A stretch of DNA of 64,000 nt from Sphingomonadales bacterium Ga0077557 (GTDB lineage Bacteria; Pseudomonadota; Alphaproteobacteria; Sphingomonadales; Sphingomonadaceae). Within the stretch, counting starts at the first letter, position 1. Every line of letters starts with the position of its first letter. The notes below the pieces were generated by a model. The model was given only the letters and a program-made list of their open reading frames with translations, was not told the origin of the DNA and made no database searches. A program made the translations under genes and the position numbers. Below, piece after piece: positions 7,784 to 16,197 of the stretch. The DNA is taken from NCBI GenBank assembly GCA_001464615.1, contig LNFI01000007.1, positions 248,001-312,000 of the forward strand. Direction: 5' to 3'.

Positions 7784-8472
7784 TGGAGACCGTCGACCTC
7801 GCCGTCACGTCGCGCCGCGACTTCAACGCTCGACTGCATGCCCTGGCCGACAATACCAACGAAACCTTGTGGCGAGTCGAGAATCCGGGTGGCCAGCACG
7901 CATTGGCGGTCGGGCTCGACGCGCCGGTTACCGTCGAGATTGCGGGCCATGCCGGCTATTACTGCGCGGGGATGAATCAGCAGGCGACGGTGGTGATCGA
8001 GGGCAATGCCGGGGTCGGCGTTGCCGAAAACATGATGTCGGGCATGATCCATGTGAAGGGCGACGCCAGCCAAGCGGCGGGCGCGACCGCGCATGGCGGG
8101 CTGCTGGTGATCGACGGCAATGCGGCGGCGCGCTGCGGCATATCGATGAAGGGCATCGACATTGTCGTGAAGGGATCGATCGGCCCGATGAGCGCCTTCA
8201 TGGCGCAATCGGGCAAGCTGGTCGTGCTCGGCGATGCCGGCGAGGCGCTGGGCGATTCAATCTACGAGGCGCGGCTCTATGTGCGCGGCAAGGTCGCGAG
8301 CCTGGGTGCGGACTGCGTGGAAAAGCCGATGACACCCGAGCATCTCGCCGAATTGGGAACGCTGCTCGATGCCGCCGGGCTGAACGGCACGGTCGATCCT
8401 GGCACGTTCAAGCGCTATGGCTCGGGGCGCACGCTCTACAATTTCCACGTCGACAACGCATCGGCATATTGA
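7783..8472 (+). CDS. mgsB: N-methylglutamate synthase subunit B (GXGXG domain protein)
   Basis: A 229-residue protein made of the GXGXG beta-helix that forms the C-terminal structural domain of large glutamate synthases. The repeated Gly pattern is visible in VVIEGNAGVGVAE, LLVIDGNAAARCG and LVVLGDAGEALGD. It has no known active site and bridges the amidotransferase and the FMN subunit. The ATG at 7783 overlaps the mgsA stop, implying coupled translation; an in-frame GTG at 7768 is less likely. Same family as rhizobial GlxC. Confidence 0.83.
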   Translation: METVDLAVTSRRDFNARLHALADNTNETLWRVENPGGQHALAVGLDAPVTVEIAGHAGYYCAGMNQQATVVIEGNAGVGVAENMMSGMIHVKGDASQAAGATAHGGLLVIDGNAAARCGISMKGIDIVVKGSIGPMSAFMAQSGKLVVLGDAGEALGDSIYEARLYVRGKVASLGADCVEKPMTPEHLAELGTLLDAAGLNGTVDPGTFKRYGSGRTLYNFHVDNASAY

Positions 8473-8485
8473 GGGAGCGACCGAC

Positions 8486-9817
8486 ATGGACATCGACAAG
8501 ATCCTGCGCACCCTGCCCCGCCAGTCGGCGACCTTCGATCCCTACACACTGTCGGAAATCCGGCGCGCGGCGGCGACTGGCATCTACGATATTCGCGGCG
8601 CCGGCACCAAGCGCGCGCTGCCGCATTTTGACGACCTACTGTTCCTGGGCGCGTCGGTCTCGCGCTATCCGCTCGAAGGGTATCGCGAGAAATGCGCCAC
8701 CGATGTGTGGCTCGGCACGCGCTATGCCAGCAAGCCCATCCACCTGAAGATACCCGTGACCATTGCCGGCATGAGCTTCGGCTCGCTTTCCGCGCAGGCT
8801 AAGGAGGCGCTGGGGCGCGGCGCAACGATTGCGGGCACGTCGACCACGACGGGCGATGGCGGCATGACGCCAGAGGAGCGCGGGCAATCGCAGACCCTGG
8901 TCTATCAATATCTGCCCTCGCGCTACGGCATGAACCCCGATGATCTGCGCAAGGCCGATGCGATCGAGGTGGTGATTGGCCAGGGGGCTAAGCCCGGGGG
9001 TGGCGGCATGCTGCTCGGCCAGAAAATCTCCGACCGCGTTGCCGAGATGCGCAATCTGCCGATGGGCATCGACCAGCGCTCCGCCTGCCGCCACCCCGAC
9101 TGGACCGGCCCCGACGATCTGGAAATCAAGATCGAGGAATTGCGCGAGATCACCGACTGGGAAAAGCCCATTTATGTCAAGATCGGCGCAACCCGGCCCT
9201 ATTATGATGTCGCGCTGGCGGTGAAGTCCGGCGCCGATGTCGTCGTGCTGGATGGGATGCAAGGCGGCACCGCGGCGACGCAGGAGGTGTTCATCGAGCA
9301 TGTCGGCATCCCTATTCTCGCCGCGATCCGCCCGGCGGTGCAGGCGCTGCAGGATCTGGGCATGCACCGCAAAGTCCAGCTGATTGTGTCGGGCGGCATT
9401 CGCAACGGGGCGGATGTCGCCAAGGCGCTGGCGCTGGGGGCCGATGCCGTCGCCATCGGCACCGCGGCTTTGGTGGCGCTGGGCGATAACGATCCCGTGC
9501 ACGAGGCGGAGTATCAGGCGCTCGGCTCGACGGCGGGTGCCTATGACGATTGGCAGGAGGGGCGCGACCCGGCCGGGATCACCACGCAGGACCCGCTACT
9601 CGCCGCGCGGCTCGATCCGGTCGCGGCGGGGCGACGGCTTGCCAATTATCTGGCGGTGCTGACACTGGAAGCGCAGACGATCGCGCGGGCCTGCGGCAAG
9701 AGCCATCTCCATAATCTGGAGCCCGAGGACCTTGTCGCGCTGACCATCGAGGCTGCTGCGATGGCGCGGGTACCGCTCGCAGGCACCGACTGGATTCCGG
9801 GCACCGGCCGCTTCTGA
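8486..9817 (+). CDS. mgsC: N-methylglutamate synthase subunit C (FMN-binding glutamate synthase domain)
   Basis: A 443-residue synthase subunit with the FMN-binding TIM barrel of glutamate synthases. Motifs include IAGMSFGSLS early on, GQGAKPGGGGMLLG, VVLDGMQGGTAATQE and the phosphate-binding end SGGIRNGADVAKALALGADA followed by VAIGTAALVALG. In this pathway it would join methylamine to 2-oxoglutarate with reduction to give N-methylglutamate. The start at 8486 follows GAGGGAG at 8471 and gives MDIDKILRTLP. It ends 19 bases before gmaS. Same family as rhizobial GlxD. Confidence 0.85.
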   Translation: MDIDKILRTLPRQSATFDPYTLSEIRRAAATGIYDIRGAGTKRALPHFDDLLFLGASVSRYPLEGYREKCATDVWLGTRYASKPIHLKIPVTIAGMSFGSLSAQAKEALGRGATIAGTSTTTGDGGMTPEERGQSQTLVYQYLPSRYGMNPDDLRKADAIEVVIGQGAKPGGGGMLLGQKISDRVAEMRNLPMGIDQRSACRHPDWTGPDDLEIKIEELREITDWEKPIYVKIGATRPYYDVALAVKSGADVVVLDGMQGGTAATQEVFIEHVGIPILAAIRPAVQALQDLGMHRKVQLIVSGGIRNGADVAKALALGADAVAIGTAALVALGDNDPVHEAEYQALGSTAGAYDDWQEGRDPAGITTQDPLLAARLDPVAAGRRLANYLAVLTLEAQTIARACGKSHLHNLEPEDLVALTIEAAAMARVPLAGTDWIPGTGRF

Positions 9818-9836
9818 TCCTTGGGGGGACAAGACG

Positions 9837-11135
9837 ATGACGATCGATCTGGCCAAAGTCGCGGCGGACAATGGCATCCGCTATGTGCTGATTTCCTATA
9901 CCGACCTGTTCGGCAATCAACGCGCCAAGCTGGTCCCCGCTTGCTCGATCGGCACGATGCAAAAGAACGGCGCGGGCTTTGCCGGTTTCGCGACTTGGCT
10001 CGACATGAGCCCCGCCGATCCGGACCTGTTCGCGCTGCCTGATCCGTCGAGCTTCCACCAATTGCCGTGGAAGCCCGATGTCGGCTGGGTCGCCGCCGAC
10101 TTGTGGATGGACGGCAAGCCTGTCGAACATGGCCCCCGCAACGCGCTGAAACGGCAGATCGCCCGCGCCGCCGAACAGGGCCTGCAGATGAAGACCGGGG
10201 TCGAGTGCGAATTCTTCCTGATCTCGCCGGACGGCACCACGATCGGTGATGCCGCGGATACTCAGGTCAAGCCCTGCTATGACCAGCAGGCCTTGATGCG
10301 CCGATACGACATCATCAGCGAGATTTGCGATTCAATGCTGTCGGTTGGCTGGCACGCCTATCAAAACGACCATGAGGACGCCAACGGCCAGTTCGAGATG
10401 AACTGGCATTATGACGACGCGCTGGTCACCGCCGATCGTCATGCCTTTTTCAAATTCATGGTCAAATCCATCGCCGAGCGGCACGGCATGCGCGCGACCT
10501 TCATGCCCAAACCCTTTGCCAATTTAACCGGCAATGGCTGCCATATGCACGTATCGATGTGGCGCGCGGGGCAGAATGCGTTCGAGGACGCAGGCGCGCC
10601 ACAGGGCCTGTCGCCGCTTGCGCTCAACATGATCGGCGGGCTGATCCACTCCGCCGATGCGCTTGCCGCCTTCCTCAACCCGACGGTCAACAGCTACAAG
10701 CGGATCAATGCGCCACGCACTGTATCCGGCGCGACCTGGGCGCCCAATTCGGTCACCTGGACCGGCAACAACCGCACCCATATGATCCGCGTGCCGGAGG
10801 GCGACCGTTTCGAGCTTCGCCTCGCGGACGGTGCGGTGAACCCCTATCTGATGCCCGCCGCCGTGCTCGCTGCCGGGCTGGACGGGATGGCGCAGGCGCG
10901 CGATCCGGGGCCACGGCTCGACATCAACATGTACACCGACGGCCACACCGTGCCCAACACCAAGAAGCTACCGCTCAACCTGTTAGACGCGCTCCGCGCC
11001 CTGGAGGGGTCGAGCGTGCTGCGCGAGGCGCTTGGGTCGCTGGTCCCTGCCTATCTGAAGCTGAAACATGTCGAATGGAACGATTATGCCCGCCATCTGA
11101 CCCAGTGGGAGCGCGACACGACGCTCGATTGCTGA
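9837..11135 (+). CDS. gmaS: Gamma-glutamylmethylamide synthetase (glutamine synthetase type III/GlnT family)
   Basis: ATP-dependent ligation of methylamine to glutamate, first step of the pathway. The 432-residue protein has glutamine-synthetase motifs: VECEFF, FEMNWHYDD, GNGCHMHVSMW, NPTVNSYKRI and RFELRLADGAVNPYLM. It is shorter than housekeeping GlnA (about 470) and lacks the adenylylation-site tyrosine motif region, which fits the GlnT/GmaS group. Family members are either glutamine synthetase III or GmaS; linkage to mgsABC and mgdABCD decides for GmaS. RBS GGGGGG lies ten bases before ATG. It is the last gene of this operon. Confidence 0.82.
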   Translation: MTIDLAKVAADNGIRYVLISYTDLFGNQRAKLVPACSIGTMQKNGAGFAGFATWLDMSPADPDLFALPDPSSFHQLPWKPDVGWVAADLWMDGKPVEHGPRNALKRQIARAAEQGLQMKTGVECEFFLISPDGTTIGDAADTQVKPCYDQQALMRRYDIISEICDSMLSVGWHAYQNDHEDANGQFEMNWHYDDALVTADRHAFFKFMVKSIAERHGMRATFMPKPFANLTGNGCHMHVSMWRAGQNAFEDAGAPQGLSPLALNMIGGLIHSADALAAFLNPTVNSYKRINAPRTVSGATWAPNSVTWTGNNRTHMIRVPEGDRFELRLADGAVNPYLMPAAVLAAGLDGMAQARDPGPRLDINMYTDGHTVPNTKKLPLNLLDALRALEGSSVLREALGSLVPAYLKLKHVEWNDYARHLTQWERDTTLDC

Positions 11136-11178
11136 CATGCTGACCAAATAGCAAAAGCGCGGGGGGAGAGGACGGAAC

Positions 11179-12093
11179 ATGGCAATGCTTGAAGGCAAGG
11201 TGGTCGCCGTCACCGGGGCGGGGCGCGGCATCGGGCGTGAGATCGCTTTGCTCTGCGCGCGCGAAGGAGCCGCCGTCGTCATCAATGATTTCGGCGGATC
11301 GGCGGACGGCGAGGGTCTGGATGCGGGCCCGGCACAGGAAACCGCCAACGATATCAAGGCGGCAGGCGGGCGGGCGATCGCCAATACCGCCAGCGTCGCC
11401 GACCCCGCCGGGGCCGCCTCGATCATCGAGGATGCGGTCAAGTCCTTCGGGCAGATCGACGCGGTCGTAAACAATGCCGGCATCTTGCGCGACCGCATCT
11501 GGCACAAGATGAGCTATGAGGATTGGAGCGCGGTCATCGACGTCCATCTGAATGGCGCATTCAACGTGTCGAAGGCAGCGACCCCCTATTTCCGCGATCA
11601 GGGATCGGGCAGCTTCATCCATTTCACCTCGACCAGCGGGCTGATCGGCAATTTCGGCCAGGCGAACTACTCCGCCGCCAAGCTCGGCATTGTCGGCCTG
11701 TCGCAATCGATCGCGCTCGACATGGCGCGCGCGGGCGTCCGCTCAAACTGCATCGCGCCCTTCGCCTGGAGCCGCCTCGTCGCAACCATTCCGGCGACCA
11801 CGCCCGACGAGGAAGCCCGGATCGAGCGGCTGAAGACGATGAGCGCGGACAAAATCGCACCGCTCGTCGCCTTCCTCGCCTCCGATACGGCGAGCGAGGT
11901 GACCAACCAGATTTTCGGCGTACGCAAGAACGAGATATTCCTGTTTTCGAAACCGCGCCCGATCCGCTCAATGCAGAAATCGGAAGGCTGGACCCCGACC
12001 AGCATCGCCGAGGAACTGCTCCCCGCCTTTCGCCCGAGCTTTGCCGATCCGACCGAGCGATCGGGCGACATATTCAGCTACGATCCGATCTGA
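11179..12093 (+). CDS. SDR oxidoreductase, multifunctional-enzyme-2-type 3-hydroxyacyl-CoA dehydrogenase
   Basis: A 304-residue short-chain dehydrogenase. TGAGRGIGREIA forms the NAD(P) site, NNAG follows, and the catalytic region is TSTSGLIGNFGQANYSAAK. The IGNFGQANYS signature and the long NDFGG insertion are typical of the dehydrogenase part of peroxisomal MFE-2 and bacterial FabG4/hydroxyacyl-CoA dehydrogenases. Expected role: oxidation of a (3R)-hydroxyacyl-CoA. RBS GGGGGGAGAGG precedes the ATG. Two close relatives occur at 39883 and 53417. It begins a plus-strand run of acyl-CoA genes 43 bases after gmaS. Confidence 0.8.
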   Translation: MAMLEGKVVAVTGAGRGIGREIALLCAREGAAVVINDFGGSADGEGLDAGPAQETANDIKAAGGRAIANTASVADPAGAASIIEDAVKSFGQIDAVVNNAGILRDRIWHKMSYEDWSAVIDVHLNGAFNVSKAATPYFRDQGSGSFIHFTSTSGLIGNFGQANYSAAKLGIVGLSQSIALDMARAGVRSNCIAPFAWSRLVATIPATTPDEEARIERLKTMSADKIAPLVAFLASDTASEVTNQIFGVRKNEIFLFSKPRPIRSMQKSEGWTPTSIAEELLPAFRPSFADPTERSGDIFSYDPI

Positions 12094-12103
12094 TCGGACC
12101 GCC

Positions 12104-13300
12104 ATGTATCCCCTGCTCTCCGGCCTGACGGTAATCGAGGCGTCATCCTTCGTGGCTTCGCCCTCTGCCGGGCTGTATCTGGCGCAAATGGGTGCGGAGG
12201 TGATCCGCGTCGACCAGATCGGCGGCGGCCCCGATTTCGGGCGCTGGCCGCAGGCGGCAAACGGGGCGAGCCTCTATTGGGAAAATCTGAACCGCGCCAA
12301 GAAATCCGTGGCACTTGATCTTGGCCGGCCGGAGGGGCGCGACCTGCTGCAGCAGATGGTGCGCAGCATCGGCCAGTGCCTGACCAACTTCCCGGTCGCC
12401 GGATTCATGGCGCATGACCGGCTGGCCGAGGGCCGTGCGGACCTGATCACCGTGCGGGTGATGGGCATGGCCGATGGCAGCCCGGCGCTCGACTATACCG
12501 TCAACGCGGCGGTCGGTTATCCGGATATGACCGGGGCGGGGCCGGAGCCGGTCAACCATGTCCTGCCCGCCTGGGATTTGCTGACCGGTGCCTATGCCGC
12601 CTTCGCGATGCTGGCGGCGATCCAGCACCGGCATGCGACCGGCCTGGGCCAGGAGGTGCGCATCCCGCTCAGCGATGTCGCCATCGGTACCGTCGCCAAT
12701 CTGGGTTCGATCGCCGAGATGCTGGAAACCGGGGCCAATCGCGAGCGGCTGGGCAATGCGGTGTTCGGGGCGTTCGGCAAGGATTTCGTCACCCGTGACG
12801 GGGTGCGCGTGATGGTGATGGCGATTACGCCCCGGCAATGGGCGGGCCTGATCGCGGTGCTCGACATGGCGGCCGATGTGGCGGCATTCGAGCAGGCGCT
12901 CGGGGTCAGCTTCGCGCAGGATGAGGGGCTGCGCTTCCAGCACCGCGATGCGCTGTTCCCGCTGGTGGCAGCAAAACTCGCCGCGCGCGATTATGCCGAG
13001 CTCAAGACGCAGTTCGATACGCATGGCTGCTGCTATGGCCCCTACCAGACGATGCTCGATGCAGCGCATCATCCGGTGCTCGTCGGCTCCAACCCGATTT
13101 TCGGCGCGACCGCCAACCCCAGCGGGGTCGCCTATCCAGCAGCAGGCGCCTTCGCGACGATTCCGCAGCTCGAGCGCGGCGCCCCGCGCCCCGCGCCCCG
13201 GCTCGGTGCGGACAGCGATGAACTACTGGAGCGCGTGCTCGGCCTGTCATCAGGTCAGGTGGCGGCCCTCCATGACAAGGGGCTGGTCGCGCAGGCCTGA
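12104..13300 (+). CDS. Class III (CaiB/BaiF) CoA-transferase
   Basis: A 398-residue family III CoA-transferase, which swaps CoA between carboxylic acids through an aspartyl-CoA thioester. It has the N-terminal L-x-V-I-E-A-S motif, the LGAEVI-like AQMGAEVIRVDQ segment, and D158 in PAWDLLTGAYAA at the position of the family nucleophile. It starts ten bases after the SDR. Members in catabolic clusters often activate a free acid without ATP, or racemise 2-methylacyl-CoAs; this one lacks the racemase His-Asp pattern found at 36826, so transferase is preferred. The acid is unknown. Confidence 0.78.
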   Translation: MYPLLSGLTVIEASSFVASPSAGLYLAQMGAEVIRVDQIGGGPDFGRWPQAANGASLYWENLNRAKKSVALDLGRPEGRDLLQQMVRSIGQCLTNFPVAGFMAHDRLAEGRADLITVRVMGMADGSPALDYTVNAAVGYPDMTGAGPEPVNHVLPAWDLLTGAYAAFAMLAAIQHRHATGLGQEVRIPLSDVAIGTVANLGSIAEMLETGANRERLGNAVFGAFGKDFVTRDGVRVMVMAITPRQWAGLIAVLDMAADVAAFEQALGVSFAQDEGLRFQHRDALFPLVAAKLAARDYAELKTQFDTHGCCYGPYQTMLDAAHHPVLVGSNPIFGATANPSGVAYPAAGAFATIPQLERGAPRPAPRLGADSDELLERVLGLSSGQVAALHDKGLVAQA

Positions 13301-13334
13301 TGGGACGCGATTGGCACAACGGACAGGACAGACG

Positions 13335-14483
13335 ATGCACGACTATACCGACATTCGCGAGGAAGTGGCCAAGCTCTGCCAGCAATTCCCGGGCGAATAC
13401 TGGCGCGCCAAGGACCGCGCGCGCGCCTATCCGACTGAGTTCGTCACCGCGCTGGCAGAGGCCGGCTATCTCGCCGCGCTGATCCCCGAGGAATTTGGCG
13501 GTGCCGGCCTCCCCATTTCGGGCGCGGCGGCGATCCTGGAGGAAATCCAGCGCCAGGGCTGCAATGGCGGTGCGTGCCATGCGCAAATGTATATCATGGG
13601 CACGCTGCTGCGGCATGGCTCCGATGCGCAAAAGGCCGAATATCTGCCGCGCATTGCGACCGGAGAGCTGCGCCTCCAGGCGTTTGGTGTGACCGAACCG
13701 ACCAGCGGCACCGACACACTCGCGCTCAAGACCACGGCAAAGCGTGATGGCGATGATTATGTCGTCAACGGCCAGAAGATTTGGACCAGCCGTGCTGAAC
13801 ACAGCGACCTGATGCTGCTGCTCGCCCGCACCACGCCGCGCGAGCAAGCCGCCAAGCGCACCGATGGCTTGTCGGTCTTCCTCGTCGATATGCGCGCGGC
13901 GGTGGGCAATGGCCTGACCATCCGCCCAATCGAAACGATGATGAACCATTCGACGACCGAGGTTTTCTTCGACAACCTCCGCGTGCCCGGCGCCAATCTG
14001 ATCGGTGAGGAGGGCCAGGGTTTTCGCTATATCCTGTCGGGCATGAATGCAGAGCGGTTGCTGATCGCGGCGGAATGCGTTGGCGATGCGAAATGGTTCA
14101 TCGACAAGGCAAGCGCCTATGCCAAGGAGCGCGTGCTGTTCAACCGCCCGATCGGCCAGAACCAGGGCGTCCAATTCCCGATCGCGCGCGCCTATGCCCA
14201 GATGCGCGCCGCCGAGCTGATGGTGCAGGAGGGCCTGCGCAAATATGAAGCGGGCGAGGCAGTCGGCGAGGAAGCCAATATCGCCAAGATGTTGGCGGCG
14301 GAGGCCAGCTGGGCGGCGGGCGAAGCGTGCATCCAGACGCATGGTGGCTTCGGCTTCGCGGCCGAATATGACATTGAGCGCAAATTTCGCGAGACGCGGC
14401 TCTACCAAGTCGCACCGATCTCGACCAACATGATCCTCTCCTTCATCGCCGAGCATGTCCTCGGCCTGCCCCGTAGTTATTGA
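13335..14483 (+). CDS. Acyl-CoA dehydrogenase
   Basis: A 382-residue FAD enzyme of the acyl-CoA dehydrogenase fold: helical N-domain (DIREEVAKLCQQFPGEYW), beta-domain with QAFGVTEPTSGTD and GQKIWTSRAEHSD, and C-terminal helices with ETRLYQVAPIS. The usual C-terminal Y-E-G-T-x-E, which supplies the catalytic base in many members, reads YQVAPIS here, so the base may sit elsewhere or the reaction may differ. ATG at 13335 is 34 bases after the CoA-transferase; the longer open frame upstream lies inside that gene. Its stop overlaps the next start (TGATG). Confidence 0.85.
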   Translation: MHDYTDIREEVAKLCQQFPGEYWRAKDRARAYPTEFVTALAEAGYLAALIPEEFGGAGLPISGAAAILEEIQRQGCNGGACHAQMYIMGTLLRHGSDAQKAEYLPRIATGELRLQAFGVTEPTSGTDTLALKTTAKRDGDDYVVNGQKIWTSRAEHSDLMLLLARTTPREQAAKRTDGLSVFLVDMRAAVGNGLTIRPIETMMNHSTTEVFFDNLRVPGANLIGEEGQGFRYILSGMNAERLLIAAECVGDAKWFIDKASAYAKERVLFNRPIGQNQGVQFPIARAYAQMRAAELMVQEGLRKYEAGEAVGEEANIAKMLAAEASWAAGEACIQTHGGFGFAAEYDIERKFRETRLYQVAPISTNMILSFIAEHVLGLPRSY

Positions 14484-15310
14484 TGGGCGCTTGGGACGCC
14501 TGGATTGGCCGCAGCGAGACGCGCCATGACCAGCTGACTCCCGCCTTGCTCGCCCGGTTCCGCGCGACGATCGACAGTGAAGAAACCAACGAAACCGCGC
14601 CGCAGGGCATACATTTCTGCCTCTGCACCCCCGATGCCGCGACCGCTGAACTCGACCAGGACGGTCATCCCAGGCGTGGCGCGCTCTTGCCGCCGGTGCC
14701 GCTGCCGCGCCGGATGTGGGCATCGAGCAAAATCGAGTTCCTGTCTCCGCTGACCGTCGGCGCGGCGATTGCACGTTGTTCGACCGTAACCGCCATTGCC
14801 GAAAAGACCGGTGCGTCGGGCGATCTCGTGTTCGTAACGATCGACCATGAGACCCAGGCCGATGGCGCGATTGCCGTGCGCGAGGAACAGACTTTGGTGT
14901 TCCGCGCCGCGCCAACCGACGCCCCGGCACCGCGACCGCCCGACCAACGGGTAGATATTGCCCAATGGCCATGGCACCGCCCGCTCATCCCCGGCCCGGC
15001 GCTGCTGTTCCGTTATTCGGCGCTGACCTTCAACAGCCACCGCATCCATTACGACTTGCCCTATGCTGTCGGGGAGGAGCATTATCGCGGTCTTGTCGTC
15101 CACGGCCCGCTGACCGCGACCTTGCTGCTCGATCTGGTCGCGCGCGAAATCGGGCACAACCGCCTCCGCCACTTCGCGTTTCGCGGCGCGGCCCCGGCCT
15201 TTGCCGGTGAGCCGCTCCATCTGGTCGGCAGGCAGGCAGGCGGCGCCATCACGCTGTCCGCATTGGGCGGCGATGGCCGGACGATCATGACCGCCGAAGC
15301 CACGCTTTGA
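14483..15310 (+). CDS. FAS1-type/MaoC-like hotdog hydratase (mesaconyl-C4-CoA hydratase family)
   Basis: A 275-residue double-hotdog protein. The C-terminal half has RYSALTFNSHRIHYDLPYA followed by HYRGLVVHGPLTATLLLD, the hydratase signature of the mesaconyl-C4-CoA hydratase/HTD2 group. The N-terminal half corresponds to the FAS1_DH domain. It would hydrate an enoyl-CoA produced by the upstream dehydrogenase, whose stop it overlaps. The exact substrate is unknown; family members act on branched or dicarboxylic CoA esters. Confidence 0.78.
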   Translation: MGAWDAWIGRSETRHDQLTPALLARFRATIDSEETNETAPQGIHFCLCTPDAATAELDQDGHPRRGALLPPVPLPRRMWASSKIEFLSPLTVGAAIARCSTVTAIAEKTGASGDLVFVTIDHETQADGAIAVREEQTLVFRAAPTDAPAPRPPDQRVDIAQWPWHRPLIPGPALLFRYSALTFNSHRIHYDLPYAVGEEHYRGLVVHGPLTATLLLDLVAREIGHNRLRHFAFRGAAPAFAGEPLHLVGRQAGGAITLSALGGDGRTIMTAEATL

Positions 15311-15344
15311 TGCGCCGACGCACTGTCGCGAATTACCGGCTAAC

Positions 15345-15388
15345 TTGTCGCATTCCGCCCCGGATTTGTGGTCCCATCCTCCTGTATC
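15345..15388 (+). promoter_or_regulatory. Putative activator site and -10 box (site A)
   Basis: The bases 15345-15365 read TTGTCGCATTCCGCCCCGGA plus T. The same motif, identical at 17 of 21 positions, precedes the gene at 52932. Seventeen bases after it lies TGTATC (15383-15388), a possible -10; the other copy has TATAGG at exactly the same distance. A regulator bound here would replace the -35 box. The site starts a new unit at 15423 after a 112-base gap. Confidence 0.5.
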
Positions 15389-15422
15389 ACGCCAACTGAA
15401 ACCAACATGGTCGGGAAATTCC

Positions 15423-16187
15423 ATGCAGATTGAAGGTGCCAAGGCAATCATGGTGGGCGGTGCATCGGGCATGTGCCTGGCCACCGCCGAACGGTTCGTC
15501 GCACGTGGTGGCAAGGTCGCGATCCTCGATCAGGAAAAGTCGGACGGTGCCGCCGTCGCCAAGCGGCTGGGCGGCACCTTCCACCCCTGCCATGTCGCCT
15601 ACTACGACGCGATGGCGAAGGTGATCGACGAGGCAGTTGGCGAATTGGGCGGCGTCCATTTCTGCCTCAACACCGCCGGCGGCGGCGTGCAGACCAAGAC
15701 GCTGTCCAAGGACGGCAAGATGCACCCGATCGAGACCTTCGAAGGCGTGGTGAAGCTCAATCTGGTCGCCAGCTTCAACATCAACACCAATGTCGCCCGC
15801 CACATGGCGCTCAACGAGCCCAATGAAGATGGCGAGCGCGGGGTGATGATCAACACCTCATCGATCGCTGCGTTCGAGGGGCAGATCGGGCAGGTCGCCT
15901 ATACCGCCGCCAAGGCGGGCATCGCCGGCATGACGCTGACAATGGCGCGCGATCTCGGCAGCCTCGGCATCCGCGTGATGACGATTGCCCCCAGCCTGTT
16001 CGCGACCGGCCTCACCAAGGGCGTCACCCAGGAATTCGCGGATAATCTGGTGCGCGATGCGGCCTTCCCCAAGCGGATGGGCAAGCCCGACGAATTCGCG
16101 ATCATGGCGATCGCCATCTTTGAAAGCGCGATGATGAACGGATCGACTTTGCGCGTCGATGCCGGCCAACGCTTCGCGCCGCGCTGA
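15423..16187 (+). CDS. SDR oxidoreductase, HSD10-type hydroxyacyl-CoA dehydrogenase
   Basis: A 254-residue short-chain dehydrogenase with MVGGASGMCLATAE as cofactor site and SSIAAFEGQIGQVAYTAAKA carrying catalytic Ser, Tyr and Lys. The closest general type is 17-beta-HSD10/3-hydroxyacyl-CoA dehydrogenase II, which oxidises branched 3-hydroxyacyl-CoAs. The Cys in the G-x-x-x-G-M-C stretch replaces the usual G. It is followed after ten bases by an SCPx-like thiolase, so the two probably act in sequence. Start at 15423 gives MQIEGAKAIMV; a weak GGGAAA precedes it. Confidence 0.8.
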   Translation: MQIEGAKAIMVGGASGMCLATAERFVARGGKVAILDQEKSDGAAVAKRLGGTFHPCHVAYYDAMAKVIDEAVGELGGVHFCLNTAGGGVQTKTLSKDGKMHPIETFEGVVKLNLVASFNINTNVARHMALNEPNEDGERGVMINTSSIAAFEGQIGQVAYTAAKAGIAGMTLTMARDLGSLGIRVMTIAPSLFATGLTKGVTQEFADNLVRDAAFPKRMGKPDEFAIMAIAIFESAMMNGSTLRVDAGQRFAPR

Positions 16188-16197
16188 GGGAAGAGCC

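Noticed and set aside
9837..11135. Housekeeping glutamine synthetase glnA
   Set aside because: Shorter than GlnA, no glnB or ntr genes nearby, and directly linked to the N-methylglutamate synthase subunits.
12104..13300. Second alpha-methylacyl-CoA racemase
   Set aside because: It lacks the His-Asp pair seen in the gene at 36826 and has the CoA-transferase aspartate motif instead.
13002..14972. 656-codon open frame on the minus strand opposite the acyl-CoA dehydrogenase and hydratase genes
   Set aside because: Both plus-strand genes show full family motifs and overlapping starts; the antisense peptide shows none and spans two genes.
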